A stretch of DNA of 64,000 nucleotides from Fomes fomentarius. Taxonomy: Eukaryota; Basidiomycota; Agaricomycetes; Polyporales; Polyporaceae. The notes beneath the pieces are model-generated. The model was not told where the DNA came from. It worked only from the letters and a program-made list of their open reading frames with translations, and did not search any database. Both the position numbers and the translations under genes were made by a program. The number at the start of each line of letters is the position of its first letter. Positions within the stretch are counted from its first letter, which is position 1. The stretch spans positions 4,464,001 through 4,528,000 of the forward strand of contig JABYQN010000001.1 in NCBI GenBank assembly GCA_022606135.1. Reading direction: 5' to 3'. Positions 49,001 to 59,237 of this stretch are shown one piece after another.

Positions 49001-49469
49001 CTACAAGCTATTCGGGGGGCTGAGCGCAAACCGATGGTGTTCAGCTTTGACGGGGAGTACTCCATCGTCGCAGACCCATCCGGCGGCTCCATAGATGCCA
49101 TCGTGAACACGGTGATACGCAGAGTCACCATCGATCTTGGACTGGTCTTTACGTACGTTGCAGCCTGTCTCGTTTCGTTGCTACTCGGCGCTGAGCTCAA
49201 CACTTGCGCCACGTAGGCTGGCCGGCGTACAGTCCGGGCCCGAGGACTCGGTTATTGCAGTGCTGCAGTGTACATATGCCTCCAAGGTGCCCGCGTTGAA
49301 AGCGAAGAAAGAGGGCGACTCTGAGGGCGGCTCCAACCCGCCTAAGCTTAGTGCTGCCGTGACTGAGGTCTCCATGGTTGGAGAGCTGCGGATCTGCATC
49401 GCGTGGGATCGGAGGCATAAGTTCTTCGCCGGGCAGAGGATCATGGTGCGCTTCCGACTGGTTGGCTGA
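46010..49469 (+). CDS. large Cys-rich protein with four Cys4 motifs, function unknown
   Basis: A multi-exon gene of roughly 1000 codons. Four short motifs share C-x4-C-x12-C-x2-C spacing (x14 in the last): about 46144-46209 (ending CRQC), 47228-47293 (CVQC), 48368-48433 (CDMC) and 48603-48674 (CPRC). A partial CRGC follows near 46420. Each motif is followed by basic residues (for example RQKKK after the third). Between them lie Ser/Asp/Glu/Pro-rich disordered blocks with repeated SSDEEPL / SSDDEPL units. The C-terminal 250 residues look folded (YVQLQAIRGAERKPMVFSF, AVTEVSMVGELRICIAWDR) and end in VRFRLVG. I know no named family for it. Zinc-binding and nucleic-acid or chromatin contact is inference from the motifs and charge. 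The start at 46010 (MSMNPSLSTMPGATP) is uncertain. Confidence 0.65.
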
Positions 49470-49885
49470 ACTCGTTATCTTGCTCTGGCTTCCGTCATTT
49501 TTATGCTTACGATATTCCTTATTCTATACCGTTCGAGCCTTTATAGTCCTCGTGTGTATCAGTATAATGCGGCACGATAGTTGATACCTCTTTCGTAATG
49601 TACCCGTATACCTGTTTAGCTGCGATCTGAGCTGGTCATGTGAGACTTGTGCGTTGTAACAGGTGAACAATGCAGTCGTACAATGCACAAGCAGTCTATC
49701 GCACGAAAATCAAATCATTATGACAGAACGAACCATCTAGTAACGAAGCTTGTATACAGATATAACAGTGAAGTTGAATGAACAGGATTGTATGCTACAT
49801 TGCAGGTGCGGATTATGGAGACTATCGTGCTCTCCGAATAGTAGTTGCATGCCAAATGGAAGGAACATGAACAGCCGGGCGCGTC
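49470..49885. other. convergent intergenic region, nothing recognised
   Basis: Between the stops of the Cys4-motif gene and kinase copy B. AT-rich, no coding signal. Confidence 0.45.
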
Positions 49886-52814
49886 CTAGGATTCTCCACC
49901 GGGTCCCGCTGACGTTCGTTTGGAAGTCCGGACTCGACGAGGAGGGATCGCTGGTGGCGGGCGGAAGAGGGAGTGTGTCGCCGTGGCAGGTACGGGCCTA
50001 CCGCGGCGCACTCGACGAGGAGGAGGAGTCACTGGTGGCAAGCTGGAGAAGGGGCGGGCGGCCGTGGTAAGTGCGGGCATACTACCACTGTCCACCTGGA
50101 CTCGACGAGTAGGGGTCACTGGTGGGCAGCCGGAGAGGGACTGTGCCGCCGTGGCACGTACAGGCAAACCGTCGTTCTTCTTGAGCTTCTTGCTGGAGGT
50201 CACGGTTGCTGTGCCGATGGGGACGCGAAGCTTGTGTTGCATACACCAAGTCTCGGGTACCTTATCGCCGACCTTGTCGTTTGGATTCCATTCGGGCGAG
50301 CCGATGTGCTTGATAAGGAGATTAATCATCTCCGTCTGGCTGACGACTTTCTTTGCAAGTTCGCGGTCCTCCACAGTGGGTGCATCGTTTGTGACAATCT
50401 CCCGCCCTGGGGGTGGGAGACCAAAAGACGACTCGGGATCTAGATAGCTCACGTCGTCGAAGGGATCAGCATCCTCTGGTGTCACTGGAGTCGGGGAAGG
50501 GGTTCGAGGAGGCTGAGGTTTTGGCTGGTCAATCTTGTGCCGAGCTTCGTATCGTGTGACGAAGGTGTGGGACTTGAACCAGCGAAGAAGCGCCGACAGC
50601 ACTGCGTCCAGAGGGCTGTTGAACAACACCAGCGAAGTGGGAGTGATCGACAACTCCCCGCTTTCAATTGTCCCACGTTTCGTTCTTCCACACACATAAT
50701 TCCCGTCATTGTCGACATCGTAGGTGTCGTAGAATAAGTCGAGGAAGGACGCAACCGCGAATCCTCTCACGTTCGAATGGAGGTAACGCATCGCGTAGTA
50801 GATGATGATATAGGTGAACGCTTCGACCTCGTCGCAAATCTCGACCATCTTGTCACTTGAAAGTAAGGCCACCGACATGAACTGCCAAGTTCCCTGTAAT
50901 TGCGATCAATGTGTGTGCGAAACACTCTTGAGGGGGACATACATACCGTTCGCTCCGGTTGACGAGGTTTAAGAAACGCCACGACACCGTTCAAGGGTTT
51001 TGACATTTCCCAATCTGTAAGGATACCAACCCAGACGATGATCTCAGGCCCTGCTTTAGGAGGGATCCTGCGCATGGGCAAGATAAGAATATTGCCACCG
51101 CTCACGTCGCGGTGAAGGATGCCGACTTCCGTGGCCTTCCAGTGAGCTGCAGGACAAGAGTCAATTACCAGTTCTACCGCATTATAGAGCTCGACTCTCA
51201 CCAATCATGGAGTCCCTCACAATTTTCAATAACTGGCGCCCGCACTTGAACTCCGTCAATGGGAGCGCGACCTCCTTCTCCACAAGCCTATAATGCCGAT
51301 GGCGACGCAATGGACAGTTCGAGCTGGATGATGGACCATCTTCGCCATCCTTGGCCTGTCCTATTTCTGCCTTAGGGCCGTCATCGTGGACCGGCCTCTT
51401 GCGCTTGAGACTCGATGACGTCTTCTGCTCGGAAGGACCGGGAAGGGGTCGGGAGGACGCTGAGGGTGGTGCGGGGTGATGCTTCTCCCACCATGTAGGT
51501 GTGAATGTGTCTTGGTCCAGTATATCGCCGTGGCATATGAGTGTAGGCACGTACGGGACACCCTTCTTGTTGAGCTCGTTGAGCACATCGCCTTCCTTCT
51601 CAACCATCAAGTAGTACGCCCGCCAGGCATCCTTGAGCCAGACGAAGCGCTTCATTTTACAGTCCAAAGCAACGTAGCCGCGAGTGCCACGGCCAGCCAA
51701 TCCCTTCGCGCAAAAGGCGGGCTTGCAAACCAGGAACTCCCGGGTGGCCTCGCCGTCAGGTACTTGGAGTCGATACCGCGGCCAAAGTTCGACCAAGGAG
51801 TTGCGAAACTTCTCGCGCACATACTTGAAGACGAAGTCGCCTCCAGGTACCTCGCCCGCTTTGAGGATGCGTTCCTCGTGGTCGACGTCGGTGTCACGTG
51901 GGATAGCGGCTTCGTCCATTGCTGCGTAGTCCGGATCACCGGGAAGGAGGCGTACTGCGCTCGGGTCACAACCCAGCTGCTCGTCAGAACACTGCGAAAT
52001 CCGCCAGAGAATTTCACAAAAGAGCTCATAGTGTTCATAATAGTCCAGAAGCCGGGTGACAATCGAGCCAGATCGGTCAAATCGGATGAAGCGACAGCGG
52101 CGCCCGATGACAAGGAGGATGAAGATGGAGACACGTTGTTGCACGGCCAGTAGGAGCTCCCCGTACGTGAGGACTTGTCCACGAGCCTCAGTGCGAGCGC
52201 CGCTGTCGGCTGGTTGAACGTCACCGGCATCGGTATCCTGGAACGGGTCCAATTCACGGCGTTTGAACTCGGCGCCAAACAGCTGACAACCCCACAGAGG
52301 TTGATATTTCTTGTCCTTCTTCTTTCGTTGAGGGACGAGGTTTTCGCGATAGAACGCGGCATCAGGCTTCTGTCTCTCGCCGTCGATCGCGGCAGGGTCG
52401 GGTCGGTCACCGCAGTAGCGGAATACCAGACCAGGAACGAGATTGTGGTCGTTGAGGACGTGAACCTGACAGCAGTACGATGTTTGAGCAACACGTAGAA
52501 CTCGGGACAGGACGACTCACGAATTTATCAGTTAGTTCAGCTTCAAGCATACAATTCGCATCCTTCAGGGTCTCGAATGGATTTCCGTTGATAGTTGGTT
52601 GTGGGTGGTGTGGCTCGCTCGGGAGAGGGAAGAATTGGTCGCAGAACACGTCCGTCATCTCACCGATAGCTTTGTTTGCGTTGTCGGATGCGGCTTTGAT
52701 ACGTCGTTCCTTGACTTGTGGTCGGGCCTTCGCGCCTACGGTTGCGTACTGCAGGCGGCCGCCGTGATGTTTTTGGGAGGCAGGGGTTGAAGTGGAAGGA
52801 AGAATGTTAGACAT
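49886..52814 (-). CDS. FunK1-type protein kinase, intact copy B
   Basis: The open paralogue of copy A with the same four introns. MSNILPSTSTPASQ at 52814 opens it. It has FCDQFFPLPSEP, an intron (GTGAGTCGTC...TGTCAG), HVLNDHNLVPGLVFRYCG, and YKTRDPA-like basic stretches. RRCRFIRFDRSGSIVTR and GRGTRGYVALDC form the N-lobe; DAWRAYYLMVEKEGD reads through the place where copy A has a stop. Then come GILHRDVSGGNILILP (HRD), GILTDWEMSKPLNG (DWE), and RQPERT spliced to GTWQFMSVALL. A Ser/Pro-rich tail of about 150 residues contains a threefold repeat (49.93-50.17 kb) absent from copy A. FunK1 kinases form lineage-specific expanded families in Agaricomycetes; substrates are unknown. The catalytic Asp residues are present, so it is predicted active. 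Confidence 0.9.
49930..50175. repeat. three imperfect repeats in the tail of kinase copy B
   Basis: CTCGACGAG recurs at about 49933, 50011 and 50101 with related sequence between (GTCACTGGTGG...). In protein it gives PPVTP / PPVTPPPRRVRRG / PPAIPPRRVR, a Pro/Arg-rich tail that could bind SH3-like or nucleic-acid partners. Copy-number change between strains is likely. Confidence 0.65.
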
Positions 52815-52861
52815 GGTTGGAAGAGAGAGGGTTCAGCGACTTACGAAAATCGTAGAGAAGG

Positions 52862-52868
52862 TTTTATA
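52862..52868 (-). promoter_or_regulatory. TATA-like box, kinase copy B
   Basis: TATAAAA on the minus strand, about 48-54 bp upstream of the kinase ATG, same position as in copy A. Confidence 0.5.
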
Positions 52869-52923
52869 TTAGGCGTGGTTGGAGGGTGTGCTAGGGCCGG
52901 ATGCGCAGTGTGGCCGTCGGTTA

Positions 52924-52930
52924 TGAGTCA
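52924..52930. promoter_or_regulatory. TGAGTCA, AP-1/Gcn4-type site, copy B
   Basis: Identical to the site at 8348-8354, with conserved flanks. Confidence 0.4.
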
Positions 52931-53474
52931 CGAAGAAGCACACGACTGGGATGAATGAATGCGGGGGACAATAGGGCTGTGCCACAAAGGTGGACAAAGG
53001 GTGGTGGGGGATCAAGTTCAACACGTTAAGCGCGCTTCACGACCCGTGGCAAGATTCTCTACGCGAGATGAGCTGAAGCGCTCGCTTTGTTGACGCGGCC
53101 TACAACTTGCTGCGACATTTTTTGTAAGATCTTTGCATGGCATCGAAGAGAAGTCTTATTGCCTCTAGTGCCAACTATTCAAAGATTACCTACCTGACCA
53201 TAGGATATGGCGGCTGGGAATGGGAAGTTCTCAGTAGGTGGTTAAGAATTAGCACAGCCACCATGGCCCGAGCACGATTGCTTTGACTCGGCCATTGTTC
53301 CCACATGCCGTACTGCAATGCTTTGTTCGGCTGCTTCCCCGCTACTTACGGATACATTATTGCGGGCGCGCCAGAGCCAACGGAGCACTCTGGCAATGCC
53401 TCCGGCGACGCGGGTAGCCAACTACAGTAATCGTGGCACGTCTGATGACCAATGCGTGGTCAGAGATCCATTGC

Positions 53475-53975
53475 ACGACGGACAAGGCCCCATATCTGAT
53501 ATCCAGGATATTGGAAGGAGATTAGTGGGGCACCTGAAATATGCCACCGGTGGCCAACATATTTCCGGCAAGTGGAAGACCGTGAGTGTCCCACCTATTT
53601 CCTGGGCCTGGATTCAGTTCAGGGAGAAGCCAACTCGATCTGGTGAGGTACAAATGTCTGGCTTTGGAAGGAAATAGGAGAGTCAGACAAAGGATGTTGT
53701 ACCTATCCTATCGATTGTGTCATACTTATATATCACAACCTGTTGTAGTTGTTTGTTAGATGTCAAAGCCACCCTCTATCCGACCTTCGTCCCCAATAGG
53801 ATCGACCCTTCTTCTCCCTGAACTGATCCCTGGCCCAGGAAATAGGTGGGACCCACACAATTCAGTTCATCTCTCCACCGGCAGGAAATATGTCATCTGC
53901 CAGGCGCATATTTAAGGTGCCCCACCAATCTCCTTCTGATATCCTAAATACCAGATATGGGGCCTTGTCCGTCGT
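53475..53975. repeat. long inverted repeat, arms about 155-165 bp
   Basis: The arm at 53475-53629 (from ACGACGGACAAGGCCCC to CAGTTCAGGGAGAAG) is the imperfect reverse complement of 53811-53975. The spacer is about 180 bp. Identity is high over the ends and the CCCACCTATTTCCTGGGCC block and lower in the middle. DNA beyond the outer edge of the right arm (to about 54180) encodes an open frame on the minus strand with LFWLGTAVLATAIINTTDKAP, so the left arm is probably an inverted partial copy of it. It could form a hairpin when transcribed. It may be a MITE remnant or a local inverted duplication. Confidence 0.75.
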
Positions 53976-54183
53976 GTTGATGATTGCCGTTGCCAGAACG
54001 GCCGTGCCAAGCCAAAAGAGGTTAAAATATCGACACGTCGGGCAAGGCTCCAATTCCGCCGGATATATGGGCAGGAAATTGGTATGGAATGTATTATTTT
54101 ACGGCTCACCACTTTCGTTCCCATGTCCTCGTGGCCGTGAAAAAAAAAGTCTGACAAAAGTCTTTGTCGATCGTGATCTGCCA

Positions 54184-54252
54184 TGCCAGTAGTGTGGATT
54201 GTGCGACCTCCAGTCCTACGGTCTGTTGCTCTCCCAGCTGAGCTATCCCGGC
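54184..54252 (-). pseudogene. tRNA-Phe relic
   Basis: The 5' half is a good tRNA: GCCGGGA acceptor and GCTCAGCTGGGAGAGC D-arm. The anticodon loop is changed (CGTAGGA in place of TGAAGA-type), about 4 nt are lost from the T-arm (GGTCGCACAATCC), and the acceptor 3' strand is TACTGGC where TCCCGGC is needed. It would not fold as a functional tRNA. The closest type is tRNA-Phe by its D-arm and CTGGAGGTC. Confidence 0.6.
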
Positions 54253-54420
54253 AATTAAGACATAAGTTGGGATTGAGGCCGTCATAGTAGAGTGATGTCC
54301 GACGGCGCTCCGTGGTGGTGGACGCCCACTGCGAGTACTGACTCCTGTGCTTGCTACTTCACTCTCTACTAGTCATTTCCAACTCTCGCTTACGCAGCTG
54401 CACACCCCAACTCACTCTAC

Positions 54421-54907
54421 ATGTCCGAAGACATTCGCAGTGATTCCTCCGCGGTCAGGTTGCTCTCCGACCTCGAGTCCCGCGCAAGGGCGATCACAAG
54501 GGTCTTCGCTCCGTCTCTCCGCCCTTTTCAACGTGCCCCTCCGCCGGTTCGACTATCTCATTGCATTCTTCGGTCTCGCATTCATCGCGTTCTGCGCATG
54601 GCGCATCACGCAATGGGAAGCTGAAGTCGGCGGGTGGTGCCAGTGGAACCTCGCCCTCGGCGAACGTCAACCAGGAGATGCGCGACTCAACCCAGATCCG
54701 ACGGGGGCAAACAGTGCGAAGATGTACCGGGCAGATGCCGGAGGAAGGGAAGAGGGAAAGCCGACGGTGGAGGATAGGATCGCCGAGCTTGCTGCAGCAT
54801 TGGGCATGCCTTCGTCTGACCTTGCTGCCGCCATCGCGGATGCGGTGCGCGAGCATGTCCCTCCTGTGGGCCTGTCTTCCGTCGCTGTGCATGAGCCGTC
54901 TGGATAA
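54421..54907 (+). CDS. small single-pass membrane protein B', start uncertain
   Basis: The paralogue of A'. A transmembrane segment FDYLIAFFGLAFIAFCAWRI, then a soluble tail with LALGERQ, PTGANSAKMYR, VEDRIAELAAALGMPSSDLAAAI, and stop at 54905-54907. This tail is intact, unlike A'. The N-terminus is a problem: MSEDIRSDSSAVRLLSDLE (ATG 54421), which matches A' at its start, is in a different frame from the transmembrane segment. A long open frame from 54347 is in the right frame but has no counterpart in A'. Either a frameshift pair broke the copy, or the true start is inside the shared transmembrane frame. It is divergent from kinase copy B. No named family is known to me. Confidence 0.55.
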
Positions 54908-56036
54908 GCAATAGGTCCAATCAATCGACATTGCGTGGAGCTGACCAGCTATCACATTGTCCAGGACTACTGTGCAGAATCTCGTGCGTACTGTTGACCG
55001 CGGAAGCGATGTGAGCGGGAAAAATGAAGCTATAGCGATTGCGATCGCCGTAGTCGGTCCAGAAGAGCATCCCAGTGAGATGACTGCCGGATCATGATCA
55101 GACTTGAAGCGAGCGTCGCGGCGTCATTTGCGCAGAACGGAAGTGTCAACTGGCATCGATACAATATTTCTTGATATTCCACTGTGTCCTCTAGTCAGCA
55201 AATGTGTCAGCTCGAGTACAGAGAGAGAACGGTTGATGACACGATGTTGCGGTACTGAAATCAGTACGTAGTAGTTGACTTCAATGTGGACTTGCACCCA
55301 GTGTGTCCGAGTCACAGAGGGGTGCGCTCGCCGGGCCGTAACGGCAGCCCGAGCGTCTAACGCAAAGGGTGTCCTGGACTCAGTGAGGTTTTCGACCTCA
55401 AACGATATGATCCGGAAGCGAGTGAACAGGCGTTCGAGGCGAGATGGGGAGCTGACTTCCGACAAATTCCTGCCAGCGCTTCCGCAACGCGGTCACCGCC
55501 GCTAGATCCGTTGAAGGTCGACATATCCTGCAGCCTGAGTGTACGTTCAATCGAGTCCGCAGTGCCGTCGTCCTTCACGATCCACCCTTTCCCTTCGTCC
55601 GCTGGCCCCTCCTCCTCGTCCCTTGCACCGGCCACCAACTCAGTCGCACCTGGAGTCCGTTCAGCTTATGCGCCAGGAAGCCGATGTTGTGTGATATGTA
55701 AACTGCTGTAACATTGCAGTGCAAAATTTGCCTCAAATTGTCGAATGGCCTCACCGTGCATACTCTGCATTAACTTGAACCCAGTGTGTCACCGTGAGAT
55801 TTGCATTGAATCTAGCAGAGCGGCAGAAGCTTGATTGCAACTGGCGGGGATGTTACGTGTAGTTACAGTGTGATAAAGAGAAGTACTGTGCGAAGGTGTG
55901 ACGGTGCTCACAAATCAAGCTGCCCAAGAAGAGCGGCAGAGAAGCTTGATGTGAGTCCGGAGAAGGGTGAGTAGCGCCATTAGGACATTGAAGAAGGTAA
56001 TTTTACGAGAAAGGGCAAGGCTGGGCTGAGGAATAT
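54908..56036. other. intergenic, nothing recognised
   Basis: Over 1 kb between the small membrane gene and the Crinkler-like gene. Minus-strand frames at 55124-55465 and 55357-55638 contain no domain and do not splice together sensibly. No tRNA or repeat seen. Confidence 0.4.
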
Positions 56037-58156
56037 TTATGGGGAAGACGGCGGTGAAACGGAATCGCACGAATTCTTGATGTGCTTGAGTAAGTGCAGA
56101 TCGTGCTCCTTCCGCATTATCGCATACCGTTCCACTCCTGGTGCCCAGATAGTCAAACTGTCGTTGAGGGTGACCGGATAGCGTGCCTCGCCCGCCTTTC
56201 CCGCCCAATCAAAATTCACCAACATCACACGACCATCGGGGACACACATGATGTTTGAAAGACGGAGGTCGCCAAAGACGAAGCCCGCCTGGTGGAGCAC
56301 CTCGATTGCGCTATGCATGCTTTCATAGACCGTGGGCGGGAGCTTGCTACCCCTCCTCTCGGCCCTCCAAGCGTAAGCATTCTGCCCTTGCACGCGATCC
56401 ATCACGATCATCTTCAGACCGCCGCAGACAGGGACGCATGCGCGCAGCGTAGGTGCGAAGCCAGCGTCGGAAACGGTGCGATGAGCTTCGGCGTTGTACT
56501 GCGAGGTGAACTTGACGACAACTTCGACGCAATCCTCAGCTGCACCCGAATCACCGGAAGGGTACAGTTTACCGATGTATAGGCCTGAACGTCTGTCGTC
56601 GGCCAACACTTCCGACGTCACCACTGATGGATCCAAGAGGATGAAGGGCCTGCCTGTGCGCGATAGCCGGTCAGTGAAGGTGATGCGCGGCATCTTGCCC
56701 TGCCAAGAAGGCTCCGGAACCGGCGAGGGAAAGAGGTGTTGTATGCTCAGTTTCGGTGGCGGGTCGTTCTTCAGTTGCTCGTAGTACTTTTGTAGCCCCG
56801 CGAGCGCGAGCTTGACGGCACTGAATGCACGTGTGATGCGCAGCACGTTGGCGTCCTTGTGATAGTCGAGGCGCATACGCCCAGACGAGAAGATATAGTT
56901 GCTGTATGGACCGTCAGTGTAGACAGTGACGCCTATCTCAACAAGATCGCCCATCAGGCCGATCACAACCGCCGGACAGTTCGAGATTTTGCGTAAACGC
57001 TTGATCTGCATACGCACATGTGAGCTTGAAGCAACAGGCGGTAGCTTTACCTTATACGAACCTCCTCTTTATCCTCCGTAACACATTTCACATATGACAC
57101 ACGAGCTTGGAGTGACGCATCTCCATCAAGGCCCACCTCGTTCTTCAGCTGCAGGATGCCACAAGGCAAGCTGGCGGGGCTGCCGAATACCACGTCAGGA
57201 GTGATGCCGTTCCGTGTCGGCTTCCACTGGACATTGGGATGAAGCGACGCTTTTAACGCCTTCACAGCCTCACCTCGAGCGTCCTCATTGTCGTAGCTTT
57301 CCAGCGAAGCCGAGATGAATGCATGGGCACGTTGGAGCTCGTGATGGTCTATACGAATCTCAGGGAGGTCGTCGTCGAGATGGGCGAGGTGGTAATGGAG
57401 CAAGCCCAGGACCGGACTGAATAACGCAGCAGGTGGTCCAAATTTATCGCTGGGTCTCCCGGCGTGGAAGTCTGCGTTGAATAACTCCTGCATTGTTCCG
57501 GACGTTTTGATAGTCGTTGAGTCTATGGCGTTGCCACGGATAGCACTCTCACGGTCTGATGACACTATTAATGATACCATCGCTGAGGCTCGAGCACGGA
57601 GACGCACCCCTAATGACTTTCCCGAACCTGTCGCCCGCCACCTCATCTAGGCTTTCCTCGACTGTGATACGGTTAGAAGACTGGTGCGGTACCCTGTGCA
57701 TACACCTACTGTCTGGAGTCACGACGATGACATCGAGCTCACGATAGTTGCGATCCTCAGGAAAGACTTCAGATATGACTTCTGAGATGTCGAGCTGGAC
57801 ACTCTGGTCTTCGAGGTGTTCTCGCAGCCACTGCCGAGTGCGTTCGAGCAATGTAGGTATAGGTTCGATGAGTAGGCCAGATGGCTGGTGGTTGGACGGT
57901 AAGCGGTCGCCGCGAGTCAAGGTTTAGGACAGAGACATACCCTGTACAACGTAACCTGAGTCTGGATATCTTTGATGGGGATCTTCACGGCTGCTCGTGC
58001 GAGCAACCTTGAGACATGTTGCTTGGCGAGCTGTGGGGTCACGGTGACGAAGTGTGTAACAGGACGATCTGGATGGGGATAGTATACGAATACGTCGTAT
58101 TCGTCATCGTCGGTCGCAGGTATGATGGTAAAACGGTGGGCTAGATTGGCGGGCAT
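56037..58156 (-). CDS. Crinkler-like protein: Ubl header, REase-like domain, kinase-like domain (copy D)
   Basis: ATG at 58156 gives MPANLAHRFTIIPATD and VFVYYPHPDRPVTHF. The header follows: HVSRLLARAAVKIPIKD, TQVTLYR, SEVISEVFPEDRNYRELDVIVV, ending in PDS, in the style of the ubiquitin-like Crinkler N-domain. The middle domain has DDDLPEIR, PDVVFGSPASLPCGI, and ILQLKNEVGLDGDAS, like a PD-(D/E)XK nuclease. The Glu two residues before the Lys is here Gln (Arg in copy C). The last domain has KFTSQYNAEAHR, MIVMDRVQG, VFGDLRLSNIM and MLVNFDWAG, like a protein kinase of the RIO/APH style. The metal-binding Asp of the family LIDFDW motif is Asn here (56214-56216). All exons splice in frame. Known Crinkler-type nuclease-kinases are secreted or intracellular conflict effectors in oomycetes and fungi; activity of this one is doubtful from the two substitutions. 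Confidence 0.75.
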
Positions 58157-58845
58157 GGTTGAGTTACAGTACATACTTCCGACTCCCGAGTCAGACTTCG
58201 GCCGCGCAGAGCTCGGAGACACCCGATTTTGTATTTCCGCTCGCAGCTCCGAACATCTGTCCACCAGACTTTATCTTATCTCCATTCTTACCTGCCTGAG
58301 GCACAAGCACCGATAGTCAAGTCTTCGTCGAACAAGTTCAACAACAACAGGTGGATGACTCGAAGCCTCGCGCGCGCCGGCCGCACAATACGAGCCGGTC
58401 ACGCTCGCACTCAAGGCAGTCTCTATATCAGGCAGACGGGTGAACATTGCGATAGACGGTACTTCAACCACTCAAGGGCACCCCGAAGAGAAGCTCAAGA
58501 CGTACCGTTGGTCTTGTCGGTCTTCGATAACTCTCTCTTTGGACATAGAGTGGTTCATAAAGACAAGATCAGGGACCTGGTGGCAGACTACCAGCCCAAG
58601 GAATGGCGCTCCTCGCCGTCGGAGACTCGGTCGAGGCGACAGAAACGGGTGAGGGCCCCAAGAAGCGTAGGGCGTCGGAGGTGACGAAGACGGATGGACC
58701 AGGACCAGGGTCTGCGAGTGCTCCTCGGGTAAAGAGAGCGAAGAAGGCCAAGGGAGAGGCAGTACAATCGCGGGGACGCACAAGACGAAGGTTCGGAGGC
58801 AGGTCGAGGGACACGTGTTACGCGGGATCTAGGGTCACTTACTAG
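58157..58845. other. upstream region with an unassigned basic ORF
   Basis: Promoter side of the Crinkler-like gene. On the plus strand, 58603-58845 encodes a basic, NLS-like stretch (GPKKRRASEVTK, APRVKRAKKAKGE). An overlapping frame (58480-58684) has LVLSVFDNSLFGHRVVHKDK. They are out of frame with each other and I cannot join them by an intron. It may be a small unresolved gene. Confidence 0.25.
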
Positions 58846-59237
58846 TCGTGTCTGTCACACCACCCGACAGGCCCGCTATCAGTACTCGCCAACGTCTGAG
58901 TCTATTTTGCGTATCACACGTGGGGCCCGAGGTACTTGTAAGTTGTCTATCTGTATGATCTGTTTTGTACGAGGGACTTGATATGTGCATCATCGAGAGT
59001 TGCTCATTTGAACGATGCCCGTGGTAGGACGGGAACACTGTATGCCTCAGTGCTATTGCTATCGGCTATCGATAAGTAATACATTTATGCTGTTCTACAG
59101 TGCGAATGATCGGGACTGGGTTGCCCATCCAATTCGCATGTGTACACAATGTGTCGTCGACTTCAAGCCCGTGAGTCGACATCAAGTCCTCCACGTCCAG
59201 CGCAGCGGACTTGCCCTAGGTAAGTAAAACAGATGTA
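58846..59237. other. intergenic, nothing recognised
   Basis: Downstream end of the P450 gene and beyond; no coding signal or repeat. Likely holds the P450 3' UTR. Confidence 0.45.

Larger units (their letters stand above)
52815..54420. promoter_or_regulatory. bidirectional promoter of kinase copy B with an insertion
   Basis: The first 650 bp align well with the copy A promoter. About 840 bp (53470-54310) have no counterpart there except roughly 90 bp at 8878-8965. That extra DNA holds the inverted repeat and the tRNA-Phe relic. The two sides then resume similarity just before the small membrane-protein ATG. Confidence 0.6.

Noticed and set aside
54347..54420. Upstream extension of the small membrane protein B' from the ATG at 54347.
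   Set aside because: The paralogue A' has no equivalent N-terminus, so the extension may be chance; I kept the conserved ATG and flagged the frame problem.
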